Source of the DNA: Paenibacillus dendritiformis
Lineage (GTDB): Bacteria; Bacillota; Bacilli; Paenibacillales; Paenibacillaceae
Length of the DNA stretch: 64,000 nt
Reading direction: 5' to 3'
Assembly (NCBI RefSeq): GCF_015845845.1
Contig: NZ_LDIG01000151.1
Location: forward strand, 62,001-126,000
In this document: positions 15,895 to 23,391 of the stretch, one piece after another
How positions within the stretch are numbered: position 1 is the first letter of the stretch
How the letters are laid out: each line of letters opens with the position of its first letter
Translations under genes and position numbers: made by a program
Notes under the pieces: generated by a model
Told to the model about the DNA's origin: nothing
Database searches by the model: none
The model's input: the letters and a program-made list of their open reading frames with translations, nothing else

Positions 15895-16131
15895 ATGATC
15901 GTATCGCTTCGCAAAGTATTGGACCGGCTCAAGTTCGTGGCGCTTTTTTTGCTCTTGACGTATGCGATGGCCCATCTGCTCGGAAGCGTATCCGACTGGA
16001 TATCTCCTGTCGACAAATATAGAGAGCCGCAGGGCAAAGCGGTGAAGGTGTTCCAGACAGAGGGAGTGGCGGACATGGAGCCCCGCACGTTCAAGGAACG
16101 GCTTCGTCTGTTTTATTGGCTGGGGGAATAA
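15895..16131 (+). CDS. yqzK: YqzK-like DUF4227 membrane protein (78 aa)
   Basis: A 78-residue protein with one N-terminal membrane segment (about residues 12-30, 'FVALFLLLTYAMAHLL') followed by a soluble tail containing 'DKYREPQGKAVKVF' and 'FYWLGE'. Size, pattern and the position just before xerD match the YqzK/DUF4227 family found between fur and xerD (ripX) in Bacillus. Function is unknown. A GGGAGACG stretch serves as a plausible ribosome site. It is followed by 130 bases before xerD. Confidence 0.8.
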   Translation: MIVSLRKVLDRLKFVALFLLLTYAMAHLLGSVSDWISPVDKYREPQGKAVKVFQTEGVADMEPRTFKERLRLFYWLGE

Positions 16132-16261
16132 ACCGCTGCGTTCACGTATCAGACACACGGCACGAAGCAGGAAAGTGCCGAATCCGCGTGGAAAGTATAA
16201 AGGAACCTATTCATGTCTGCCGCCTCTATAGCGGGAGAAAGACGCAGCAAGGAGATTTAAC

Positions 16262-17236
16262 ATGGAGCATCCGATAGAAGAGTGCATCGAACGTTATGAA
16301 CAGCATCTAACACAGGAGCGGCGAATGTCTGCCCATACCCGAGCCGCGTACCTGCGGGATATTCGCGCGTTCATGGGAGCGGATACGATGAGCGGGTTGG
16401 ATTCGATTGCGTCGATCCGGCCTTTTCACGTAAATCAATATGTCTTTCAGTTGAAGCGGGAGGGGCGGGCTGCGTCGAGCATTTCCCGCCACGTCGCTTC
16501 GATTCGCTCCTTCTGCCATTACTGCATCCGCGAAGGATGGCTGGACCTGGATCCGACGCTCGGGCTGGAGCGGCCGAAGCCGGAAGCAAAGCCTCCCGAG
16601 ATTTTGTCGCCGGAGGATACCGAACGGCTGCTCCGCCTTCCGGATCTGGCGACAGAGCAAGGAATCCGCGATCGCGCCATGCTGGAGACGCTGTATGCGA
16701 CCGGCATGCGCGTGTCCGAGCTGATGGCGATCAATGTCGGGGACGTTCAGCCCAAATTGGGCTTCGTGCGCTGCGCTTCCGCGAACCGGGAGCGGGTCAT
16801 CCCGCTCGGACAGGCTGCGGCTGAGGCGATTCAGCGGTACTTGGAGGAAGCGCGGCCCCGACTGCTCGGCAAAGAGCCCGCCAGCGGAGACGATACGTCA
16901 CGGAACGGCGCCAGAGCGGAGATGCGGGAAGAGGCGTTATTTCTCAATGTGCGCGGACAGCGCATGTCCCGCCAAGGGTTTTGGAAGACCATGAAGAAAT
17001 ATGCGGAGCGTATGGAACTACCGTTTCCGCTTACGCCGCATACGCTGCGCCACTCGTTCGCGGTGCATCTGCTGCAGAACGGAGCCGACGTCCGCGCGGT
17101 GCAGGAGATGCTTGGCCATACCGAATTAGCGACGACGCAGCGGTATATCGCGCAAATGTCAAGAACGAGCATGAAGGACGTATACACGCACGCGCATCCG
17201 CGCGCCAGAACATCATCATTCGGGGAGGAAAAATAA
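16262..17236 (+). CDS. xerD: Tyrosine recombinase XerD, atypical active site
   Basis: A 324-residue site-specific recombinase of the XerC/D family, which resolves chromosome dimers at dif with FtsK/SpoIIIE. The SAM-like N-domain (1-105) contains 'EERYEQHLTQERRMS'-type sequence; the catalytic domain shows Arg150 ('ATGMRVSEL'), His260/Arg263 ('PHTLRHSF'), His286 ('MLGHTEL') and Tyr295 ('TTQRYI'). The hairpin that normally reads LGKGNKER reads 'CASANRER' (171-178), so the usual catalytic lysine appears to be missing. There is also an insert of roughly 20 residues at about 203-222. The 'HPRA' tail is typical XerD. AAGGAG precedes the ATG; the stop overlaps punA by one base. Confidence 0.88.
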   Translation: MEHPIEECIERYEQHLTQERRMSAHTRAAYLRDIRAFMGADTMSGLDSIASIRPFHVNQYVFQLKREGRAASSISRHVASIRSFCHYCIREGWLDLDPTLGLERPKPEAKPPEILSPEDTERLLRLPDLATEQGIRDRAMLETLYATGMRVSELMAINVGDVQPKLGFVRCASANRERVIPLGQAAAEAIQRYLEEARPRLLGKEPASGDDTSRNGARAEMREEALFLNVRGQRMSRQGFWKTMKKYAERMELPFPLTPHTLRHSFAVHLLQNGADVRAVQEMLGHTELATTQRYIAQMSRTSMKDVYTHAHPRARTSSFGEEK

Positions 17237-18057
17237 TGAGTCAAGCTTATGAACACATCCAAGAAGCGGCATCCTATATTCAGAGCCGTACCAGCGCTCG
17301 TCCGGAGATCGGGCTGATTCTCGGTTCGGGTCTCGGCGTGCTGGCCGATCTTGTCGAGAATCCCGTCACGATTCCGTACCGTGAGATTCCCCATTTTCCG
17401 GTATCCACTGTCGAAGGCCATGCGGGTGATCTGCTAATCGGCACGATTGAAGGACGCACGGTCGTCATGATGAAAGGGCGATTTCATATGTATGAAGGCT
17501 ACGGACCGGAAGTGACGGCGTTCCCGGTGCGGGTCATGAAGGCGATCGGGGCGGAGAAGCTCCTCGTCACGAATGCGGCCGGCGGCATCAATACGAGCTA
17601 TGAACCGGGCGATCTGATGGTCATTAGCGACCATCTTAACTTGACAGGCCGCAACCCGCTCATCGGGGCGAACGACAGCCGTCTGGGCGTCCGCTTCCCG
17701 GACATGTCCCAGGCCTACAGCCCGCGGCTGCGCCAGTTGGCGAAGGCCATGGCGGAGGAGCAGGGCTTCTCGCTTCGCGAAGGGGTCTATGCCGGACTGC
17801 TAGGCCCGAATTATGAGACGCCGGCCGAGATCCGCATGCTTCGCACGATGGGCGCGGACGCGGTAGGCATGTCCACCGTCTCGGAAGTCATTGTCGCCAG
17901 TCATGCGGGCCTTGAGGTGCTGGGCATCTCCTGCATCAGCAATATGGCGGCGGGAATTCTCGATCAGCCATTGTCCCATGACGAGGTGATGGAGACGGCG
18001 GATAAAGTGAAGGACGCCTTCTTGAAGCTGGTACTGGCACTGATTCCGAAAATGTAA
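17236..18057 (+). CDS. punA: Purine-nucleoside phosphorylase
   Basis: A 273-residue trimeric-type PNP that splits inosine/guanosine and their deoxy forms with phosphate. Motifs: '[14 protein letters not shown]'-like phosphate loop, '[11 protein letters not shown]', '[11 protein letters not shown]', 'VTNAAGGIN', '[14 protein letters not shown]', '[11 protein letters not shown]' and 'ISNMAAGI'. The frame is open upstream into xerD, but ATG 17236 overlaps the xerD stop (TAATG) and has GGGGAGG 7-10 bases before it. In B. subtilis deoB (drm) lies between xerD and this gene; here it is absent. It forms an operon with pdp. Confidence 0.95.
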   Translation: MSQAYEHIQEAASYIQSRTSARPEIGLILGSGLGVLADLVENPVTIPYREIPHFPVSTVEGHAGDLLIGTIEGRTVVMMKGRFHMYEGYGPEVTAFPVRVMKAIGAEKLLVTNAAGGINTSYEPGDLMVISDHLNLTGRNPLIGANDSRLGVRFPDMSQAYSPRLRQLAKAMAEEQGFSLREGVYAGLLGPNYETPAEIRMLRTMGADAVGMSTVSEVIVASHAGLEVLGISCISNMAAGILDQPLSHDEVMETADKVKDAFLKLVLALIPKM

Positions 18058-18091
18058 GCTTGATCACAGCATCCGGTTAGGAGGAGCGAAG

Positions 18092-19420
18092 ATGAGGGCA
18101 GTCGACATCATTCACAAAAAACGGGAAGGTCACGAGCTGACCGCCGAAGAAATTCGTTTTCTCATTCAGGGCTACAGCAGCGGCGAGGTGCCGGATTACC
18201 AGATCGCCGCTTGGGCGATGGCGGTTTATTTCCAGGGCATGACGGCGAGCGAGACGGCGAGCCTTACGCTGGAGATGGCTCGCTCGGGCGATCAAATCGA
18301 TCTGAGCTCGATTAGCGGCATCAAGGTGGACAAGCATTCCACAGGCGGCGTCGGGGACAAGACCTCTTTAATTCTCGCGCCGCTCGTCGCCGCGGCAGGG
18401 GTGCCCGTCGCGAAGATGTCCGGGCGCGGTCTGGGCCATACGGGCGGAACGATTGACAAGCTGGAGTCGATTCCAGGCTTCCAGGTCGAATTGGACCGGG
18501 AGCAATTTTTCAAGCAGGTGAACGAGATTGGCGTCTCTCTGATCGGGCAGACGGGCAATATTACCCCGGCGGACAAAAAGCTGTACGCTCTGCGCGACGT
18601 GACGGCCACGGTCGAATCGATCCCGCTCATCGCCAGCTCGGTCATGAGCAAGAAGATTGCGGCCGGAGCCGATGCCATCGTGCTCGATGTGAAGACGGGA
18701 AGCGGCGCATTCATGAAGACGCTGGATGACTCGATTGCCCTCGCGCAGGCCATGGTCGATATCGGCACGGATACGGGACGGCAGACGATTGCGGTCATCT
18801 CGGATATGGATCAGCCGCTCGGCCACCTTATCGGCAATTCGCTCGAAGTGGAGGAAGCGATACAGACGCTGCGCGGCGAAGGTCCGCGCGACCTGCATCG
18901 TCTCTGCATCGTGCTGGGCGCCCATATGCTCGTGCTGGGCGGGGTCGCCCGCGATGCGGCCGAAGCGGAAGCCCGTCTGGAGCAATTGATTGCGGACGGG
19001 TCGGCGCTTGGGAAGCTGAAGGAGCTCATTGCGGCCCAGGGCGGAGACCCGTCGGTCGTGGACCATCCGGAGCGGCTGCCGCATGCCCGGGAGCGCTTCG
19101 AGGTGAAGGCGGAATCCGGCGGCACGGTAGCGGCCATTCAAGCCGAAGAGATCGGCATAGCCGCAATGCTGCTCGGAGCCGGAAGGGAGACGAAGGAGTC
19201 CGTTATCGATCTGAGCGTCGGCATCGATCTCCGCGCCAAGGTGGGGGATGCCGTGAATGCAGGCGATGTGCTGGCCGTGCTTCATGTCAACGACGCTTCG
19301 CGTCTGCAGGAAGCGGCGCAGAAAATTATCCAAGCGTACCGGATTACTTCCGAAGCGCAAGCGGCGGCCCCGCTCGTATACGCCATCGTCACGAAGGACG
19401 GCGTAGAGAGATTCGTCTGA
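18092..19420 (+). CDS. pdp: Pyrimidine-nucleoside phosphorylase
   Basis: A 442-residue dimeric nucleoside phosphorylase II acting on thymidine/uridine/deoxyuridine. The N-terminal helices ('[20 protein letters not shown]'), the phosphate-binding '[15 protein letters not shown]', '[20 protein letters not shown]', '[20 protein letters not shown]' and the C-terminal PYNP domain are all in place. TAGGAGGAG precedes ATG 18092 by about 9 bases. It follows punA by 34 bases, so one mRNA would salvage both purine and pyrimidine nucleosides. A strong terminator follows. Confidence 0.95.
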   Translation: MRAVDIIHKKREGHELTAEEIRFLIQGYSSGEVPDYQIAAWAMAVYFQGMTASETASLTLEMARSGDQIDLSSISGIKVDKHSTGGVGDKTSLILAPLVAAAGVPVAKMSGRGLGHTGGTIDKLESIPGFQVELDREQFFKQVNEIGVSLIGQTGNITPADKKLYALRDVTATVESIPLIASSVMSKKIAAGADAIVLDVKTGSGAFMKTLDDSIALAQAMVDIGTDTGRQTIAVISDMDQPLGHLIGNSLEVEEAIQTLRGEGPRDLHRLCIVLGAHMLVLGGVARDAAEAEARLEQLIADGSALGKLKELIAAQGGDPSVVDHPERLPHARERFEVKAESGGTVAAIQAEEIGIAAMLLGAGRETKESVIDLSVGIDLRAKVGDAVNAGDVLAVLHVNDASRLQEAAQKIIQAYRITSEAQAAAPLVYAIVTKDGVERFV

Positions 19421-19488
19421 CAGTGACATGCTGCGCAATTCCATACGAAGCCGTTTGTTCCCTCAACGGCAGTCCAATGAGGGATACC

Positions 19489-19528
19489 GTTTCTAGCGAA
19501 ACCTTTGGTTTTGCTAGAAACTTTTTTA
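19489..19528 (+). terminator. Intrinsic terminator after pdp
   Basis: GTTTCTAGCGAAACC / GGTTTTGCTAGAAAC stem with a 3-base loop, then a run of T. It closes the xerD-punA-pdp transcription unit. Confidence 0.9.
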
Positions 19529-19647
19529 TGTCCGGAAATAGGTGGAATATTTTGCTTGCATTCAGACAAGACTGAAACTAAGCACATCTGGCGGAGGTTT
19601 GACCCGTCCATTCTGTTGTGCACAACTCTTGTAGGAGGGGAACTGCT

Positions 19648-20877
19648 TTGAAGAATAGGCTATATAGAGTGGCATGTTCCGCATTGCTGAGCGCCAGCCT
19701 GATGACAACCGGCGCCGCTGCAGCGTTCGCCGACGTGCCGCCATGGACCGGAACGGAAGAGCCTAGTCAGGCCACTTCATCAACGGGTGCAGCAGAAGTG
19801 CAGCTAGCGGAACATGCACGCTCGGCCATACTGATGGATGCGGATACGGGTACCATCATTTTCGAGAAAAACAGCCATGATCGGCTCCCGCCGGCCAGCA
19901 TTACGAAAATCATGACGATGCTGCTTGTGATGGAAGCGATAGATGAAGGCAAGCTGAAGCCGACGGATAAAGTTACGACCAGCGAGTATGCGGCATCCAT
20001 GGGTGGCTCTCAAATCTTCCTCGAGCCGGGGGAAGAAATGACGGTCGATGAAATGATGAAAGGCATTGCAATGGCTTCAGGCAACGATGCTTCGGTCGCC
20101 ATGGCGGAGAAGGTTGCGGGATCGGAAAAAGCATTCGTGCAGATGATGAATGAGAAGGCCAAAGAACTCGGCATGAAGGATACCCACTTCGAGAACAGCA
20201 ACGGTCTTCCTTCGGACAATCATTATACATCCGCGTATGACATCGCTCTGATGTCTCAAGCCTTGCTTCAATACCCGGGCGTCACGAAATATACGGGTGC
20301 TTACGAAGATTACTTGCGCCAAAACACGGCCAAAAAGTTCTGGCTTGTCAACACGAACAAGCTGGTCCGGTTCTACCAGGGTGCGGATGGGCTCAAAACG
20401 GGATACACCTCGGAAGCGAAGTTCTGCCTGTCAGCCACGGCCAAGCGGGACAATCTGCGCGTCATCGCGGTCGTGCTTGGCGAGCCGAATACGAAGACGC
20501 GCAATGCGGAAGTGACGCAAATGTTCGATTACACATTTGCCCAATACATGAACGTCCCGATTCTGAAAAAGGGCGATGCCATTGGCAGCATTCGGGTAGA
20601 AAAAGGCATGGTCGAGTCGCTTGATCTGGTGGCCCAGCGCCCTTACCATGTGTTGCTCAAAAAGGACGGGTCCAAGGATAACGTCCATTTCAAGCTGGAG
20701 TCGCCGGAATCGATTAAGGCCCCGATTGAGAAGGGCCAGTCGCTTGGCAAGATTATCGTGTACCAAGGGGATAAAGCGATCCGCGAATACCCTGTCGAAG
20801 CAACCGAGTCTATAGCGAAAGCTGGCTGGTGGACGCTGTTCAAACGGACGTGCGGAAAGTTGTTTTTTGTCAAATAA
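19648..20877 (+). CDS. dacF: D-alanyl-D-alanine carboxypeptidase DacF
   Basis: A 409-residue penicillin-binding protein (class C low-mass). It has a signal peptide (about 1-28), then Ser84-IT-Lys87 (SxxK), Ser144-Gly-Asn146 (SxN), Lys250-Thr-Gly252 (KTG), and a PBP5-like C-terminal beta domain with an amphipathic anchoring end ('AKAGWWTLFKRTCGKLFF'). TTG 19648 is chosen because AGGAGGGG (19633-19640) sits 7 bases before it. It directly precedes spoIIAA as in B. subtilis, where DacF trims cortex crosslinks under sigma-F. I could not find a convincing sigma-F promoter upstream. Confidence 0.93.
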   Translation: MKNRLYRVACSALLSASLMTTGAAAAFADVPPWTGTEEPSQATSSTGAAEVQLAEHARSAILMDADTGTIIFEKNSHDRLPPASITKIMTMLLVMEAIDEGKLKPTDKVTTSEYAASMGGSQIFLEPGEEMTVDEMMKGIAMASGNDASVAMAEKVAGSEKAFVQMMNEKAKELGMKDTHFENSNGLPSDNHYTSAYDIALMSQALLQYPGVTKYTGAYEDYLRQNTAKKFWLVNTNKLVRFYQGADGLKTGYTSEAKFCLSATAKRDNLRVIAVVLGEPNTKTRNAEVTQMFDYTFAQYMNVPILKKGDAIGSIRVEKGMVESLDLVAQRPYHVLLKKDGSKDNVHFKLESPESIKAPIEKGQSLGKIIVYQGDKAIREYPVEATESIAKAGWWTLFKRTCGKLFFVK

Positions 20878-20906
20878 CAGCATGCTTCTTCTAGTTTTGT
20901 CGCCAG

Positions 20907-20934
20907 GCAGGAATTGGGTTTGGCGGTGACGAAT
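20907..20934 (+). promoter_or_regulatory. Sigma-H promoter of the spoIIA operon with an overlapping 0A-like box
   Basis: GCAGGAATT (20907-20915), 12 bases, GACGAAT (20928-20934) fits the sigma-H pattern RnAGGAwWW-N11-12-RnnGAAT. TGACGAA (20927-20933) fits the Spo0A box TGNCGAA but overlaps the -10, and TGTCGCC just upstream is a weaker match. The site is 33 bases before spoIIAA, as expected for this operon. Confidence 0.75.
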
Positions 20935-20966
20935 GGTATCGGCAACGTGGGAGGAGAGTGATTCGC

Positions 20967-21320
20967 ATGAACTTGCAGGTGGAATTGGAACACCGGCGCA
21001 ATGTACTGATCACCCGTCTGAGGGGAGAGCTGGATCATCATACATCGGAAATTGTACGCATGCAGTTGGATGAGGCGATTCAGCGCGGACAGGTGAACCA
21101 TGTGGTGTTGAGCTTGAGCGAATTGACCTTCATGGACAGTTCCGGTCTGGGGGTCATTCTCGGCAGATACAAGCAGATTAAGGGCAGAGGCGGAAAGATG
21201 GCCGTCTGCGACCTGAACCCTGCCGTACGGCGGTTATTCGAGCTGTCGGGCTTGTTCAAAATCATGCATGTCTACGATAACGAGCGCCAGGCGCTCCTTG
21301 GATTGGAGGACGTATCATGA
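20967..21320 (+). CDS. spoIIAA: Anti-sigma-F factor antagonist
   Basis: A 117-residue STAS-domain protein, identical in length to B. subtilis SpoIIAA. The phosphorylation site is in '[14 protein letters not shown]' (Ser58). Unphosphorylated SpoIIAA binds SpoIIAB and frees sigma-F in the forespore; SpoIIE is the phosphatase. GGAGGAGAG is best spaced to ATG 20967, so a GTG at 20958 is not used. First gene of the spoIIA operon, overlapping spoIIAB by four bases (ATGA), which gives coupled, balanced translation. Confidence 0.96.
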   Translation: MNLQVELEHRRNVLITRLRGELDHHTSEIVRMQLDEAIQRGQVNHVVLSLSELTFMDSSGLGVILGRYKQIKGRGGKMAVCDLNPAVRRLFELSGLFKIMHVYDNERQALLGLEDVS

Positions 21321-21766
21321 GTGGACATTCGAACAAAATGTCATTGGAATTTTCCAGCCGCTCGGAAAATGAAGCCTTCGCCCGCGTCGCCGTGGCGGCC
21401 TTCGTTGCGCAGCTTGATCCGACCCTGGAAGAGCTGACGGATTTGAAAACCGTGATTTCCGAGGCGGTCACGAACAGCATCATTCATGGATATGACAGCA
21501 ATCCGGAAGGCATCGTATCGATTACGGCGGAGATTGAGGGCGACCAGATTATGCTGACGGTCTCCGACCGGGGGCGCGGCATTGAAGACGTCGAACTGGC
21601 CAGGCAGCCGCTGTTTACATCCAAGCCGGACATGGAACGCTCGGGGATGGGCTTCACCATCATGGAGAACTTCATGGATGAATTTGAAGTGACAACCGAA
21701 TTGGGCGCCGGTACCACCATCCGCATGAAAAAGCGGATCGAATCCAAAAAAGCGCTCTACAATTAG
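21317..21766 (+). CDS. spoIIAB: Anti-sigma-F factor / serine kinase
   Basis: A 149-residue GHKL ATPase-fold protein that holds sigma-F inactive and phosphorylates SpoIIAA. The N box '[11 protein letters not shown]' (Asn53), G1 box 'DRGRGIED' and G2 box 'SGMGFTIM' are intact. Length equals the usual 146-149. It starts inside the end of spoIIAA and is followed 11 bases later by sigF. Confidence 0.96.
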   Translation: MSGHSNKMSLEFSSRSENEAFARVAVAAFVAQLDPTLEELTDLKTVISEAVTNSIIHGYDSNPEGIVSITAEIEGDQIMLTVSDRGRGIEDVELARQPLFTSKPDMERSGMGFTIMENFMDEFEVTTELGAGTTIRMKKRIESKKALYN

Positions 21767-21777
21767 GGGTTGAAGCC

Positions 21778-22533
21778 ATGAAAGCTGATGTGAAGCAATC
21801 GTCGCAAAGTTATTTGGACGACGCAGAAGTGAAACGTCTGATAGCGCTGAGCCAAGCGGGTGATGCCGTGGCTCGCGAAACGCTGGTCAATTGCAACATC
21901 CGGCTTGTATGGTCGGTCGTGCAGCGCTTTATTAACCGCGGGTACGAACCGGATGATTTGTTCCAAATCGGCTGCATCGGCTTGCTCAAATCGGTCGACA
22001 AATTCGATTTGACCTATGATGTCAAATTTTCCACCTATGCCGTGCCGATGATTATCGGAGAAATTCAGCGCTTCCTGCGCGATGACGGGACGATCAAAGT
22101 GAGCCGTTCCTTGAAGGAAATGGCGAACAAGGTCCGCAAAATGAAGGACGAGCTGTCCAAGCGGCTCGATCGTCTGCCTACCATTAAGGAAGTGGCGGAC
22201 GAATTGGGCATCACGCCGGAAGATGTTGTCTTCGCCCAAGAGGCGAACAAGCCGCCGAGCTCGATTCACGAGACCGTCTTCGAGAACGACGGGGATCCGA
22301 TCACCTTGATGGATCAGATCGCGGATGATTCCCAGGACCGCTGGTTCGACAAGCTCGCGCTGAATGAAGCGATTGAAGGCTTGAGCGAACGGGAACGGCT
22401 CATCGTCTATTTGCGCTACTTCCGCGACCAGACGCAGTCGGAGGTAGCTGGCCGGCTCGGCATCTCCCAGGTGCAGGTCTCCAGGCTGGAGAAAAAAATA
22501 TTGCAGTCCATCAAGGCGCAAATTGCACAATAA
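21778..22533 (+). CDS. sigF: RNA polymerase sigma-F factor
   Basis: A 251-residue forespore sigma factor (SpoIIAC). Region 2 is seen in 'DDLFQIGCIGLLKSVDKFD' and 'FSTYAVPMIIGEIQRFLRDD', region 3 around 'VSRSLKEMANKVRKM' and region 4 in 'ERLIVYLRYFRDQTQSEVA' with 'GISQVQVSRLEKKIL'. Third gene of the spoIIA operon. A strong terminator follows; in B. subtilis spoVAA-AF come next, but here about 800 bases of repeat-bearing sequence separate it from spoVAF. Confidence 0.97.
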   Translation: MKADVKQSSQSYLDDAEVKRLIALSQAGDAVARETLVNCNIRLVWSVVQRFINRGYEPDDLFQIGCIGLLKSVDKFDLTYDVKFSTYAVPMIIGEIQRFLRDDGTIKVSRSLKEMANKVRKMKDELSKRLDRLPTIKEVADELGITPEDVVFAQEANKPPSSIHETVFENDGDPITLMDQIADDSQDRWFDKLALNEAIEGLSERERLIVYLRYFRDQTQSEVAGRLGISQVQVSRLEKKILQSIKAQIAQ

Positions 22534-22537
22534 AGCG

Positions 22538-22573
22538 GACACCGCAAGGAATATTCCTGCGGTGTCTTTTATT
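22538..22573 (+). terminator. Intrinsic terminator after sigF
   Basis: GACACCGCA AGGAATATTCC TGCGGTGTC followed by TTTTATTTG. The loop segment itself is self-complementary (GGAATATTCC), giving a long stem. Confidence 0.9.
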
Positions 22574-22660
22574 TGTTTGTTGGCGTGTTGGGAGAACGTC
22601 AGATGTTCTTCTTTATATGGGAAAGAGGGTGAAGTATCGGGGCGGGGTAAGCCCTTGCCA

Positions 22661-22680
22661 GCATTATCCCATTAGGTCAG
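22661..22680 (-). repeat. Inverted copy of the CTGAC..GGGATAATGC repeat
   Basis: The reverse complement reads CTGACCTAATGGGATAATGC. It matches the core of the direct copies at 23134-23153 with only two differences. Confidence 0.7.
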
Positions 22681-22945
22681 GGGTAAAAATGGAGCCGTTC
22701 GCAAGATTGCGTGGGGAGTTCCGACAGGGCCTGTTTCATGGTCAACGAAAATAAGGTCGTATTAAGTATGAATTGTTGCGTCCGATGTCCGTGGCGGCAA
22801 CTGATAAACTGACGCCCGCCGATATGCGCCGACACTCGCTGATGCCGATTGTCTCGTCGGATGCGCTGTTGCTGCCGTAAGTTCGAAACGTTAGATGCTC
22901 GTACATTTGTCGAATGGGGAGTGAAGTGCTGAGCAGCCCTTTACA

Positions 22946-22965
22946 CCATTATCCCGTTAACTCAG
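22946..22965 (-). repeat. Second inverted copy of the repeat core
   Basis: The reverse complement reads CTGAGTTAACGGGATAATGG, close to the core of the direct copies at 23032 and 23083. Confidence 0.6.
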
Positions 22966-23031
22966 AGTCCGCATACTGCCCTCCGTAAAGACCGGCTACA
23001 TATCTTCAAAAGGGCCTGCCCGATGATCAGC

Positions 23032-23215
23032 CTGACTTATCGGGATAATGCACGTAGGAACTAGTTTGCAAGCCGATCCGCTCTGACTGAACGGGATAAC
23101 GCACGTAAGGACTAAATTGCATGCCGACCCGTACTGACGGAATGGGATAATGCTCATAAGGCTGTCCGCACATCAACATACTCTACAACCATCCTTACTG
23201 ACCGAAGGGGCGAAA
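23032..23215 (+). repeat. Degenerate 51-base tandem repeats
   Basis: Copies start CTGAC at 23032, 23083 and 23134, exactly 51 bases apart, with a partial fourth start at 23198 (64 bases on). Each begins CTGACnnAnnGGGATAAyGC followed by ACGTAnGnACTA-type sequence; the first two copies match over their whole length at about four bases in five. The third diverges after its first 30 bases. Same core occurs inverted upstream. Likely a Paenibacillus-type interspersed repeat; function unknown. Confidence 0.75.
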
Positions 23216-23324
23216 AGGCTTCGGATAGGATAACGGCTAGCCAATGAATAGTCCGATTGGAGGGTGGGGGCAGGGAGGAGCAAGCCCTCGAACCGATGCA
23301 AATGTTTCCTACCCGGTTCTTTCC

Positions 23325-23353
23325 TCATAATGCAAAGGAACTCAACCATACTA
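23325..23353 (+). promoter_or_regulatory. Possible sigma-G promoter of spoVAF
   Basis: TCATA (23325-23329), 17 bases, CATACTA (23347-23353) resembles the sigma-G pattern (GnATA-N17/18-CATnnTA) and lies 38 bases before the start codon. spoVA genes are sigma-G controlled in B. subtilis, which favours the reading. One -35 mismatch. Confidence 0.45.
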
Positions 23354-23391
23354 AAGAGTACATATCAACATGGCGACAGGAGGTTTTTGCG

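Larger units (their letters stand above)
22574..23324. other. Gene-free region between sigF and spoVAF
   Basis: About 750 bases with no frame that carries a ribosome site or recognisable protein. It contains two copies of a 20-base motif on the minus strand and a block of degenerate 51-base repeats on the plus strand (listed separately). The rest shows no recognisable pseudogene. In B. subtilis spoVAA-AE occupy this place; no trace of them is readable. Confidence 0.7.

Noticed and set aside
19529-19647. Sigma-F promoter for dacF
   Set aside because: Expected from B. subtilis, but no segment fitted both the -35 and -10 patterns with proper spacing.
23177-23185. Second CATACTCTA, identical to the sigma-K-like -10 of the protease gene
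   Set aside because: No mACm element 16-17 bases upstream and no gene at a suitable distance.
23032-23215. CRISPR array
   Set aside because: The 51-base units are degenerate across their full length with no constant repeat plus unique spacer, and no cas gene is present.
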